This document shows positions 1-7,554 of a stretch of 24,916 bases of DNA, one piece after another. Where the stretch lies: contig PWVH01000090.1 in NCBI GenBank assembly GCA_003563465.1, forward strand, positions 1 to 24,916. The letters are read 5' to 3'. The first letter of the stretch is position 1, and each line of letters starts with the position of its first letter. The DNA comes from Coriobacteriaceae bacterium (GTDB lineage Bacteria; Actinomycetota; Coriobacteriia; Anaerosomatales; SLCP01). The position numbers were made by a program, and so were the translations under genes. Below the pieces are notes generated by a model that saw nothing but the letters and a program-made list of their open reading frames with translations, was not told the origin of the DNA and did not search any database.

Positions 1-1
1 C

Positions 2-454
2 TCGACAAGAATCCGTAACCTGGTAGCTGCCGGTGACATCACCGAAGCCGCAGCCCTTCTCGGCAGACCACATCGCGCGACCGGATCGGTGGTGAGAGGA
101 AGGGGAGAGGGAGGCCACCGACTCAGCATCCCCACGGCGAACCTCTTGCCGATAGAACACGCCGCACTCCCTGCTGAGGGCGTTTACGCAGGCGTAGCGC
201 ACACCGAGGACCGAACGTGGCCTGCTGCGATCTCTGTCGGCATCCCTCCGACCTTCCCCTCCGCGCACCACCCGATCGAAGTCCACCTCATCGACTTCCG
301 AGGGAATCTCTATGGCCACACCCTCACCATCGAATTCCATCGACGCATACGTTCTCAAGATGTCTTTGCATCGGCCGAGGAGCTTGCCGAGGCCATGCGC
401 GCCGACATCGACTACGTCCGCTCCATCGGCATCACCGCTGAGTCCGAGGAGTGA
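2..454 (+). CDS. ribF: Riboflavin kinase / FAD synthetase, C-terminal part (5' end outside the window)
   Basis: RibF phosphorylates riboflavin to FMN and adenylates FMN to FAD in the cytoplasm. Only the C-terminal flavokinase half is here. The reading frame is open from base 2 and begins with a family-typical stretch (STRIRNLVAAGDI, then LLGRPHRATGSVVRG) that links the FMN adenylyltransferase domain to the kinase. The kinase signature PTANL (bases 134-148), whose Thr/Asn bind Mg-ATP, is intact, as is the EVHL segment with the likely catalytic Glu at bases 278-280, followed by DFRGNLYG. The loop before PTANL reads HRLSIPTANL, where most members have a Gly before the hydrophobic residue and PTAN; this is a minor difference. 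An ATG at base 89 is internal, not the start. ribF-rpsO-pnp is a very common bacterial gene order. Confidence 0.93.
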   Translation, partial: STRIRNLVAAGDITEAAALLGRPHRATGSVVRGRGEGGHRLSIPTANLLPIEHAALPAEGVYAGVAHTEDRTWPAAISVGIPPTFPSAHHPIEVHLIDFRGNLYGHTLTIEFHRRIRSQDVFASAEELAEAMRADIDYVRSIGITAESEE

Positions 455-476
455 AGTCCGTTGCCAGGACCATCTG

Positions 477-485
477 TGATATACT
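477..485 (+). promoter_or_regulatory. Probable extended -10 promoter for rpsO
   Basis: TGA-TATACT reads as an extended -10 element (TGn followed by a near-consensus -10 hexamer at 480-485). No good -35 box lies 16-18 bases upstream, which extended -10 promoters tolerate. It is 22 bases past the ribF stop and would give an rpsO leader of about 90 bases. Read from sequence only; no transcription start is known. Confidence 0.5.
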
Positions 486-579
486 CCCGCGGTTGGAGTC
501 AATACCCTAGTCCGGGGCGCGCGACCCACCGACGCACGCCGCAGACGAGGGCGAATTCGAACAGAAAGGTGAAGTGAGA

Positions 580-849
580 ATGCCCCTGCCCAAGGACACC
601 AAGTCCGAAATCCTCGCCGAGCACGCCCGCCATGAAGGCGACACCGGCTCCCCCGAGGTCCAGATAGCACTGCTGACGCGACGTATCCAGGACCTCACCG
701 AGCACCTCAAGACCCACAAAAAGGATCATCATACGCGACTCGGTCTGCTCAAACTCGTCGGACAGCGGCGTCGGCTTCTCGGCTATCTTAAGAAGACCGA
801 TATCGAGCGTTACCGCGCGCTGATCGCCAAACTCGGACTCCGAGGATAG
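580..849 (+). CDS. rpsO: 30S ribosomal protein S15
   Basis: S15 binds the central domain of 16S rRNA and is an early assembly protein of the small subunit. From the ATG at 580 the product is 89 residues, the usual S15 length. It carries the family core: HEGDTGSPEVQIALLTRRI, then HLKTHKKDHHTRLGLLKLVGQRRRLLGYL in the RNA-binding helices, ending KLGLRG. A GTG six bases upstream (574) is in frame, but the ATG gives the canonical MPLPKDTK start and sits behind an AAAGGTGAAG ribosome-binding stretch at 565-574. S15 represses its own mRNA in several bacteria, and the roughly 90-base leader could do this, but I cannot identify a known S15-binding fold in it. Confidence 0.97.
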   Translation: MPLPKDTKSEILAEHARHEGDTGSPEVQIALLTRRIQDLTEHLKTHKKDHHTRLGLLKLVGQRRRLLGYLKKTDIERYRALIAKLGLRG

Positions 850-868
850 AGAGAACAGTGAGATTCCG

Positions 869-895
869 AAGGCGGGAGAGCACTCCCGCCTTCTT
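869..895 (+). terminator. Hairpin terminator or attenuator after rpsO
   Basis: A perfect 10-bp stem, AAGGCGGGAG / CTCCCGCCTT, closes a 4-base loop (AGCA) 19 bases after the rpsO stop. The following run is only TTCTT, so the T-tract is short and termination may be partial. pnp has no obvious promoter of its own downstream, so read-through to pnp is likely. Confidence 0.75.
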
Positions 896-896
896 G

Positions 897-952
897 CTAC
901 CGTCCGCCCGATGCGACCGGTAGAGAGAGGTCCTCACGCAAGGGGCGTGGGG
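897..952 (+). promoter_or_regulatory. Two further hairpins in the pnp leader
   Basis: Two more inverted repeats follow the rpsO terminator. CTACCG (897-902) pairs with CGGTAG (918-923). CCTCACGC (932-939) pairs with GCGTGGGG (945-952) through seven Watson-Crick pairs and one T-G wobble. The second ends 26 bases before the pnp start. In E. coli, the rpsO-pnp spacer holds a hairpin cut by RNase III, after which PNPase represses its own translation; a similar role here is inference from position and structure. Confidence 0.5.
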
Positions 953-978
953 AGAGAGGTAGAAGGAAGTTGGAGTAG

Positions 979-3168
979 ATGTCTAAGATCGTCGAGAGTT
1001 TCGAGTTGTATGGCAAGGAGTACGCACTGGAGACCGGTGAGTTGGCTAGACAGGCAGGGGGCGCGGTCGTAGTCCGGCAGGGAGACACGATGGTGCTCGT
1101 CACAGCCACCGCTTCACAGAACCCAAAGGACCTCGACTTCTTCCCCCTGACCGTCGATTTCGAGGAGCGGATGTATGCTGCCGGCAAGTTACCCGGCGGT
1201 TTCATCAAGCGAGAGGCCCGTCCCAGTGAGAAAGCCATCCTGACCGCCCGCATGATCGACCGGCCCTTGCGTTCGGCGTTCGCCGAAGGCTTCCGCAACG
1301 AGGTGCAGATAATCGCAACGGTCCTCTCGGCCGATCAGGTGTCACAACCCGACGTCGTAAGCATCATGGGAGCCTCGGCGGCCCTGATGGCGGCCGGCGT
1401 ACCGTTCGAAGGCCCGCTTGCCGGTGTGCGCATCGCCCGCGTCGGCGGTGAGCTTGTCGTGAACCCGACTTTCGACGAGTTAGAGGACTCCGATATGGAC
1501 CTCGTCGTCGCCGGCTCTCCTGACGCGATCTACATGATCGAGGCAGGTGCGTACGAGGTGTCCGAGGAGGACATGCTCTCCGCCATGACGTTCGCACAAG
1601 AAGCGATCGCCGAGTTCTGCTCCGCGCAAGAACGCCTGGTTGACCGGCTCGACGTGGCACAGATGGACATAGCCCTCCAAGTTGTAGACGAGGCGCTGCG
1701 TCAGAGAGTCTTCACAGCCGGAAGCGAGAAGATGCGCGCTGCGCTGCACAACCCCGACAAGTTCTCCCGTATGAACGACGTCGCGACAGTGAAAGAAGAG
1801 ATTCTCGCGACGTTCTCCGAGGAAGAACTGATCGCAGTGGGGAAGGAGATACGGGCGCTCCTCAAGGAGTTGGAGAAGAAAACCATGCGCGCAATGGTAC
1901 TCGAAGAAGGCGAGCGAGCAGACGGACGCAGAACCGACGAGATACGCCAAGTCACGAGTATCGCAGGCTATCTTCCCAGAGCGCACGGGTCTGGCTTGTT
2001 CACACGAGGTCAGACACAGGTTCTTTCCGTGCTGACCCTCGGCATGCTGTCCGAATGGCAGCGAATCGACACGATCGACGTTTCGGAAGGGAAGCGTTAT
2101 CTGCACCACTACAACTTCCCGCCGTTTTGCACCGGAGAAACCGGCTTCATGCGTGGCCCCAAGCGACGTGAGATCGGGCACGGCGCCTTGGCCGAACGCG
2201 CTCTTGTTCCGGTACTGCCACCCGATGATGAATTCCCCTACACAATCCGCATAGTCTCTGAAGTCCTCGAGTCCAACGGCTCCAGCTCGATGGGATCTGT
2301 CTGTGGCTCTTCGCTCGCGCTCATGGATGCTGGCGTGCCTATCAAGGCACCGGTTTCTGGCATAGCGATGGGACTGATCAAGGAAGGAGACCGGGTCGCC
2401 ATACTCTCCGACATCCAGGGCTTGGAGGACTTCCTCGGCGACATGGACTTCAAGGTCGCAGGAACCGAAGCGGGTATCACAGCGATGCAGATGGACAACA
2501 AAGCCAGGGGACTTTCTCAAGAGATACTGGCAGCTGCACTCCATCAGGCCCGGAAAGGTCGTGCTTTCATCCTCTCTAAGATGATGGAAGCTATAGACAC
2601 GCCGCGCGAGGCCCTCAGTAAGTACGCGCCGCGCATCCTCACCGTCAAGATACCTGTTGACAAGATTCGCGATGTCATAGGTTCGGGCGGCAAGGTGATA
2701 CGCGGTATACAAGAAGAGACCGGTGCACAGATCGACATCCAAGAAGATGGCACCATCTTCGTCGCCTCACGTGATCAGGGCGGCGAGGAGGCAGTCCGTC
2801 GCATCCAGCTCATCGTCAAAGTTCCCGAGATCGGTGAGCGCTACAAGGGTAGAGTCGTCTCGATTCAGGCCTTCGGTGCCTTTGTCGAGCTTACCCCTGG
2901 AAAGGACGGTCTGTTGCACATATCGCGTGTGGCGAAAGGTCGCGTCGACAAGGTCGAGGATGTCCTCCAGGTAGGCGACGAGGTCGAGGTCGAGATCTTA
3001 GACATCGACGATCGGGGCAAGATCAGTCTCGATCGCATCGACAAGCCGGAAGCGCCTCCCGCCAAGGGCGGATCGTCTGCAGGCCGTCCCAGAGATGATA
3101 GCAGCCGCAGTCAACGGGACGAAGATCGTCGAGGGCCAAGCGAGCGCAGGCCGAGACGCCGTCACTAG
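979..3168 (+). CDS. pnp: Polyribonucleotide nucleotidyltransferase (PNPase)
   Basis: PNPase degrades RNA 3'-to-5' by phosphorolysis, releasing nucleoside diphosphates, as a trimer in the cytoplasm. At 729 residues it has the full family layout: a first RNase PH-like domain, an all-helical linker, a second RNase PH-like domain (about 310-545), a KH domain (about 553-612, GSGG loop in VIGSGGKVI) and an S1 domain (about 619-690). The active-site set of the second core domain is present in LEDFLGDMDFKVAG, with Asp484, Asp490 and Lys492 matching E. coli Asp486, Asp492 and Lys494. The tail after residue about 695 is rich in Ser, Arg and Asp and probably disordered. The ATG at 979 follows AAGGAAG and GGAG motifs. 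The gene sits behind rpsO and 14 bases before the M16 peptidase gene. Confidence 0.97.
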   Translation: MSKIVESFELYGKEYALETGELARQAGGAVVVRQGDTMVLVTATASQNPKDLDFFPLTVDFEERMYAAGKLPGGFIKREARPSEKAILTARMIDRPLRSAFAEGFRNEVQIIATVLSADQVSQPDVVSIMGASAALMAAGVPFEGPLAGVRIARVGGELVVNPTFDELEDSDMDLVVAGSPDAIYMIEAGAYEVSEEDMLSAMTFAQEAIAEFCSAQERLVDRLDVAQMDIALQVVDEALRQRVFTAGSEKMRAALHNPDKFSRMNDVATVKEEILATFSEEELIAVGKEIRALLKELEKKTMRAMVLEEGERADGRRTDEIRQVTSIAGYLPRAHGSGLFTRGQTQVLSVLTLGMLSEWQRIDTIDVSEGKRYLHHYNFPPFCTGETGFMRGPKRREIGHGALAERALVPVLPPDDEFPYTIRIVSEVLESNGSSSMGSVCGSSLALMDAGVPIKAPVSGIAMGLIKEGDRVAILSDIQGLEDFLGDMDFKVAGTEAGITAMQMDNKARGLSQEILAAALHQARKGRAFILSKMMEAIDTPREALSKYAPRILTVKIPVDKIRDVIGSGGKVIRGIQEETGAQIDIQEDGTIFVASRDQGGEEAVRRIQLIVKVPEIGERYKGRVVSIQAFGAFVELTPGKDGLLHISRVAKGRVDKVEDVLQVGDEVEVEILDIDDRGKISLDRIDKPEAPPAKGGSSAGRPRDDSSRSQRDEDRRGPSERRPRRRH

Positions 3169-3182
3169 ACGCGGGAGTAGGA

Positions 3183-4433
3183 ATGTTCTATCGCGAGAGC
3201 GTCCTCGACAACGGAATCACCGTGCTCACCGAATCGATGGACACGGTGCGATCCGTCGCATTGGCCATCTGGTTCGCCGTCGGTAGTAGAGACGAGAACC
3301 CGGATGAGGCAGGCATGTCTCACTTCATGGAACACATGATGTTCAAGGGCACGCCAACTCGTTCGGCCGCCACGATATCCGAGACCTTCGATCGGCTAGG
3401 AGCGGACTTGAACGCCTTCACGAGCAAGGAGTACACCGGCTACTACTCTCGCGTCATCGATCAGCATCTGCCTGTTGCCGTGGAGGTCCTCTCTGACATG
3501 GTGGTCAACGCCACACTTACAGATGAGGCCTGTGCCAAGGAGAGAGAGGTCGTCATCGAAGAGATCGCGCGCTTGGAAGACACTCCCGATGACCGCGTCC
3601 ACGAGCTCTTCGCACGTGCGCTCTGGCCTGATCACCCGATAGGTCTTCCGGTCCTTGGAAACCATGACACCGTGCCTCGTTTCGGCCATGAAGCCTGCAT
3701 GACCTTCCGGCAACGTCACTACCTGACGGGGAACTGCGTCGTGGCCGCTGCCGGCAGTGTCGATCACGACGCGCTAGTCGAACTCGTGCAGGCCCGTTTC
3801 AACCTGCCTACAGGTCCGAGGAGCGATAGGCCGATAGCCGAGGGGCGTCGGGAGGGCACACCCGAATTGTTGTCTAAGGACACGGAACAAGCGCACATCT
3901 GCTACGGGGTGAGCTGCCTTGATGCACGACACCCTGACCGCTTCGCTCTGGCCGTGCTGGACAACATCTTGGGAGGCGGCATGTCTTCGCGGCTGTTCCA
4001 GGAGATCCGGGAGAAGAAGGGGCTCGCTTACGCAATCTACAGCTTTCATGCGCTCTACCAGGACACTGGGCAGTTCACCGTCTACGCCGGAACCAGACCC
4101 GAGAATGCGGAGCAGGTCGTGACTCTAATCCAAGCTGAGATCGACCGAATCCTCGAGAACGGCATAACGCAAGAGGAGCTCTCCCGTGCCAAGGAATCCC
4201 TCAAGGGGAATCTGGTCCTCGGCTTGGAGAGCACACGCAACCGCATGGTGCGTCTCGGCAAGAACGCTGTGACCGGTGGAGAGCTGCTCTCTATGGACGA
4301 GTTAGTAGACCGCATAGACGCAGTCAGTGTGGAGGATGTCCGCCGTGTCGCCACAGAAGTGATAGGAACCGAACGCGTGCTCGCCATGATCGGTCCGTTC
4401 ACCCAGGATGACGTCGCACGCTTAGCAGGGTAG
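3183..4433 (+). CDS. M16-family zinc peptidase (processing peptidase-like)
   Basis: This 416-residue protein is a single-chain M16B peptidase, related to the mitochondrial processing peptidase beta subunit and to the B. subtilis protein encoded by mlpA. The inverted zinc motif HxxEH is intact (His47, Glu50, His51), and the third zinc ligand, Glu127, lies 76 residues after His51 in EREVVIEEI, the spacing expected of the family. The second M16 half has the usual GGGMSSRLFQEIREKKGLAY stretch near residues 263-282. No signal peptide is evident, so a cytoplasmic location is likely. The substrate is unknown. It starts at the first ATG after pnp, behind GGGAGTAGGA. A pnp-M16-dap gene order is widely conserved in Gram-positive bacteria. 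Confidence 0.92.
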   Translation: MFYRESVLDNGITVLTESMDTVRSVALAIWFAVGSRDENPDEAGMSHFMEHMMFKGTPTRSAATISETFDRLGADLNAFTSKEYTGYYSRVIDQHLPVAVEVLSDMVVNATLTDEACAKEREVVIEEIARLEDTPDDRVHELFARALWPDHPIGLPVLGNHDTVPRFGHEACMTFRQRHYLTGNCVVAAAGSVDHDALVELVQARFNLPTGPRSDRPIAEGRREGTPELLSKDTEQAHICYGVSCLDARHPDRFALAVLDNILGGGMSSRLFQEIREKKGLAYAIYSFHALYQDTGQFTVYAGTRPENAEQVVTLIQAEIDRILENGITQEELSRAKESLKGNLVLGLESTRNRMVRLGKNAVTGGELLSMDELVDRIDAVSVEDVRRVATEVIGTERVLAMIGPFTQDDVARLAG

Positions 4434-4453
4434 GGGCCGGGAGGGGGCTGACC

Positions 4454-5239
4454 GTGATCGATGTACTAGTGACCGGCGCGGCGGGACGTATGGGAACCGA
4501 AGTCATTCGTGCGGTTACAGATGCCGATGGAATGCGAATCGTTGCTGCTGTAGACCCTCCGCATGCTGGAGAGCCCGTCTTCGACGGGACCGGAGGAGCG
4601 ATCGCGTGTGTCGCCGACCTTGACTCCGCGATCGCCGATACTTCTCCTGATGTCCTCGTCGATTTCACAGACCCATCGGCTGTCGAAGCCAATCTGCTCA
4701 TCGCGCTCAGAGCTGGCGTGGATTGCGTTGTGGGCACTACGGGAATCTCCGAGGATACGCTCGGTAAGCTTGTGGCGGATGCACCGGAAGGCACGGCCCT
4801 CTTCGTAGCGCCCAACTTCGCTATCGGAGCGGTCTTGATGATGCGCTTCGCCGAGCAGGCCGCTCGTTTCATGCCGCACGCCGAAATCGTCGAAATGCAC
4901 CATGACCGAAAGGTTGACTCCCCGAGCGGGACTGCGCTTCGAACCGCCGGCCTGATAGCCTCGGCACGCCATCGGATAACTGAGTCTCCGGGACGCGAGA
5001 CGCAACTCGCCCGAGGAGCGCGGGGTGCCACTGTGGACGGCGTGTCCGTGCATAGCGTCAGGCTGCCGGGACTCGTTGCTCACCAGGAGGTCATCTTCGG
5101 CGGGCAAGGTCAGACGCTGACGATTCGGCATGACTCCTCTGACAGAACGTCCTTCATGCCCGGTGTGCTGTTGGCCATACGTGAGGTAGGGCATCTCTCC
5201 GGACTGATACTGGGACTCGAAAACCTCATGGGAGTCTGA
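4454..5239 (+). CDS. dapB: 4-hydroxy-tetrahydrodipicolinate reductase
   Basis: DapB reduces 4-hydroxy-tetrahydrodipicolinate to tetrahydrodipicolinate with NAD(P)H, the second committed step of the diaminopimelate/lysine route. The 261-residue product opens with a Rossmann glycine motif (GAAGRMG, residues 8-14). It continues with VVGTTG and APNFAIG, and holds the signature HHDRKVDSPSGTA, in which His149 and Lys153 match E. coli His159 and Lys163. The start is GTG at 4454, behind a strong GGGAGGGGG sequence. The stop is one base before the next gene's GTG, so translation of dapB and the aspartokinase is probably coupled. Confidence 0.96.
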   Translation: MIDVLVTGAAGRMGTEVIRAVTDADGMRIVAAVDPPHAGEPVFDGTGGAIACVADLDSAIADTSPDVLVDFTDPSAVEANLLIALRAGVDCVVGTTGISEDTLGKLVADAPEGTALFVAPNFAIGAVLMMRFAEQAARFMPHAEIVEMHHDRKVDSPSGTALRTAGLIASARHRITESPGRETQLARGARGATVDGVSVHSVRLPGLVAHQEVIFGGQGQTLTIRHDSSDRTSFMPGVLLAIREVGHLSGLILGLENLMGV

Positions 5240-5240
5240 C

Positions 5241-6500
5241 GTGACAGACTCCTCTCGTCCTCCGGTCGTCATGAAATTCGGCGGCACCTCTGTGGCCGAC
5301 CCCGTCGGGCGCGCGGCACTCGTCGCCCGTGTCACCGAAGCCATCGATTCGGGCAAGGCGCCGGTACTCGTCGTGTCTGCCATGGGTCGGTCGGGAGAGC
5401 CATATGCCACCGACACGCTGCTGTCGCTCATCGAAGACAGACCTTCCGACACTGCTGAGTGCGACTGGTTGATGGCTGCAGGCGAGATCGTCTCCGCTGT
5501 GGTTTGTGCCCATGAGCTGCGAGCCGCCGGCATCGATGCTCGCGCTTTCACAGGACCCGAAGCCGGCATTGCCACGGACGCCGAACACGGGTGCGCAAAC
5601 ATCACAGAGATACACACGGGACCGCTCGTGCGAGCCATCGAAGCCGGCCAGGTGCCCGTCGTCGCCGGTTTTCAAGGTATGGCTCCCGACGGAAGACTTG
5701 CGACTCTCGGACGCGGGGGCAGCGACACGACTGCTTGTGCCTTAGGTGTTGCACTGAAGGCGGAGGCGGTCGAAATCTACACAGATGTTGATGGTGTCGC
5801 TACCGCGGACCCGCGCGTTTGTACAGCTAACACCGTGCTTGAGGTCATCCGTGCCGACGAGCTGTTCCAGATGGCCCGGCACGGTTCGCGCGTGGTGCAC
5901 ACTCCTGCAGCCGAACTCGCTCTTGCAAGTGGACTCGCTTTGCGTGTGCGAAACACCTTCACCGACCATCCAGGTACGCTGGTCGCCGACATCTCCGCTT
6001 ACCGGCCCGACCGCGTTGCCACGGCTGTCTCCCACAACGATGACATAGCCCGCGTTCGCGTCACACTGCCGGCTCCCGAAGGCACTCGCGCGCACATGTC
6101 CGCGCAGACACGTGTCTACCGTGCGATGGCTGACGCGGGCGTCTCTCTGGACATGTTCACCCCGGTAGGTGAATCGCTCGTCTTCACAGTCCCCGAGACC
6201 GCTCTGGCTCGAGGTTGCGAGGTGCTTGCTTCCCTTGGACTTACCTATCAGGTGCAGGCCGCACTGGCGAAAGTCACCCTCATCGGCGCAGGCATGCACG
6301 GAGTCCCTGGAGTCATGGCGCGAATGGCTGAACTGCTCGACCGGGCGGGTGTCACGGTTCTGCAGACTGCTGACTCCCACACCACCATATCCGTCCTGAT
6401 TCCCGCCGAAGACACCTGCAAGGCCGTCAGCGCACTCCACGATGGCTTCGAGCTAGGGAGTCTCGCTGCAGACGCACGAAAGCCTGATGTGGCACAATGA
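5241..6500 (+). CDS. lysC: Aspartate kinase
   Basis: Aspartokinase phosphorylates L-aspartate to start synthesis of lysine/diaminopimelate, threonine and methionine. The kinase domain shows KFGGTSV (Lys12-Ser17 region) at the N-terminus and GRGGSDTTA followed by YTDVDGVATADPR near residues 153-190. The C-terminal third (from about residue 270) carries two ACT-like regulatory repeats, including ISVLIPAED near the end. At 419 residues it is a stand-alone aspartokinase, not fused to homoserine dehydrogenase. The start is GTG, one base after the dapB stop, with GGAG just upstream inside dapB. Feedback control by lysine or threonine is expected from the ACT domains, but which amino acid cannot be read here. 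The symbol is generic; lysC, dapG and ask are all in use for this family. Confidence 0.94.
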   Translation: MTDSSRPPVVMKFGGTSVADPVGRAALVARVTEAIDSGKAPVLVVSAMGRSGEPYATDTLLSLIEDRPSDTAECDWLMAAGEIVSAVVCAHELRAAGIDARAFTGPEAGIATDAEHGCANITEIHTGPLVRAIEAGQVPVVAGFQGMAPDGRLATLGRGGSDTTACALGVALKAEAVEIYTDVDGVATADPRVCTANTVLEVIRADELFQMARHGSRVVHTPAAELALASGLALRVRNTFTDHPGTLVADISAYRPDRVATAVSHNDDIARVRVTLPAPEGTRAHMSAQTRVYRAMADAGVSLDMFTPVGESLVFTVPETALARGCEVLASLGLTYQVQAALAKVTLIGAGMHGVPGVMARMAELLDRAGVTVLQTADSHTTISVLIPAEDTCKAVSALHDGFELGSLAADARKPDVAQ

Positions 6501-6561
6501 TGCGGTTAGGAGCACGAATCCGCCGATTCTGTCGGTCGATCATGCGCAAGGAGAATCCACG

Positions 6562-7458
6562 ATGAAGGCAGCGCGCTTCGGTCGCATGCTCACGGCCATG
6601 GTCACGCCTTTTACCCGTGATGGCGCTCTCGATCTTCCCAGAGCCCAGGAACTCGCGACAAGGTTGCTCGATAGCGGCTCTGACGGGTTGGTCGTCTGCG
6701 GTACCACCGGAGAGTCGCCGACCGTCTTCTACGACCAGAAGCTCGAACTCTTTCGCGCCGTAGTCGAAGCGGTAGACGGAAGGGCGCCCGTGATCGCCAA
6801 TGCCGGGGACAACTGCACTGCAGATTCCGTGTCCTTTGCCCGAAAGGTTGCCTCGCTTGGCGTAGATGGCATCATGGCCGTCGTCCCCTACTACAACAAG
6901 CCACCACAAGAGGGTATGTACCGTCACTTTCGCGCTATCGCAGAGGCCGTGGACGTGCCCGTCATCCTCTACAACATCCCCAGCCGGTGCGTTGTGAACA
7001 TGGGAGCCGCCACCACGTTAAGACTGGCAAACGACTGCGAGAACATCGTCGCCGTCAAGGAAGCCAGCGGCGACCTTGCGCACATAGCCGAGATCATCAA
7101 GGGCTCGCCGGACCATTTCGAAGTCCTGTCTGGTGACGACGAGATGACACTGCCGATGCTAGGCCTCGGCGGAACTGGAGTGATATCGGTCGCCAGTCAC
7201 GTTGCGGGCGAGCGGTTCAAAGAGATGATCGACTCTCAGGCCAACGGCGATCACACTCGTGCGCTCAGAATCCATCTGGAGCTTCTGCCCCTGATGAAAG
7301 CCCTATTCATAACTGCGAATCCCATCATGGTCAAAGAGGCCCTGCGACTCGTAGGTTTCGATGTCGGAGGCGTTCGGCTGCCGCTCGTGCCGCCTACAGC
7401 CGAGCAGACCGCCGAGCTCGAACGCGTCATGCACCATGTTGGCGTACTTCGATCTTGA
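6562..7458 (+). CDS. dapA: 4-hydroxy-tetrahydrodipicolinate synthase
   Basis: DapA condenses pyruvate with aspartate semialdehyde to make 4-hydroxy-tetrahydrodipicolinate, the substrate of DapB encoded two genes upstream. The protein is 298 residues, normal for this TIM-barrel enzyme. GTTGES holds the substrate-contacting Thr pair, Tyr137 in LYNIPSR is the proton relay, and Lys166 in VAVKEASGD forms the Schiff base with pyruvate. The reading frame is open back to a GTG at 6487, but the ATG at 6562 sits 6 bases after a clear AAGGAGAA and gives the family-typical N-terminus (FGRMLTAMVTPF). A 61-base gap separates it from the aspartokinase gene; a CACAAT at 6493-6498 could be a weak -10 but lacks a -35 partner. 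Confidence 0.96.
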   Translation: MKAARFGRMLTAMVTPFTRDGALDLPRAQELATRLLDSGSDGLVVCGTTGESPTVFYDQKLELFRAVVEAVDGRAPVIANAGDNCTADSVSFARKVASLGVDGIMAVVPYYNKPPQEGMYRHFRAIAEAVDVPVILYNIPSRCVVNMGAATTLRLANDCENIVAVKEASGDLAHIAEIIKGSPDHFEVLSGDDEMTLPMLGLGGTGVISVASHVAGERFKEMIDSQANGDHTRALRIHLELLPLMKALFITANPIMVKEALRLVGFDVGGVRLPLVPPTAEQTAELERVMHHVGVLRS

Positions 7459-7554
7459 AAACGAACTTTTCGCAGGCGGCCAACGCTTGCGTGCACTGTC
7501 TGACCGTCGCGTCCAACATCACGCGGCACGAACCGAGGAGATACACACCACCCC

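Noticed and set aside
1480..2742. A 420-codon open frame on the minus strand inside pnp
   Set aside because: It lies wholly opposite a textbook PNPase, has no recognisable domain, and long antisense frames are expected in GC-rich genes.
4466..5638. A 390-codon open frame on the minus strand across dapB and the aspartokinase gene
   Set aside because: It crosses two well-supported genes, shows no family motif, and is explained by codon bias.
7452..7471. Inverted repeat GAAAA/TTTTC at the end of dapA as a terminator
   Set aside because: Stem of only five mostly A-T pairs with no G-C core; too weak, and rnj has no clear promoter after it.
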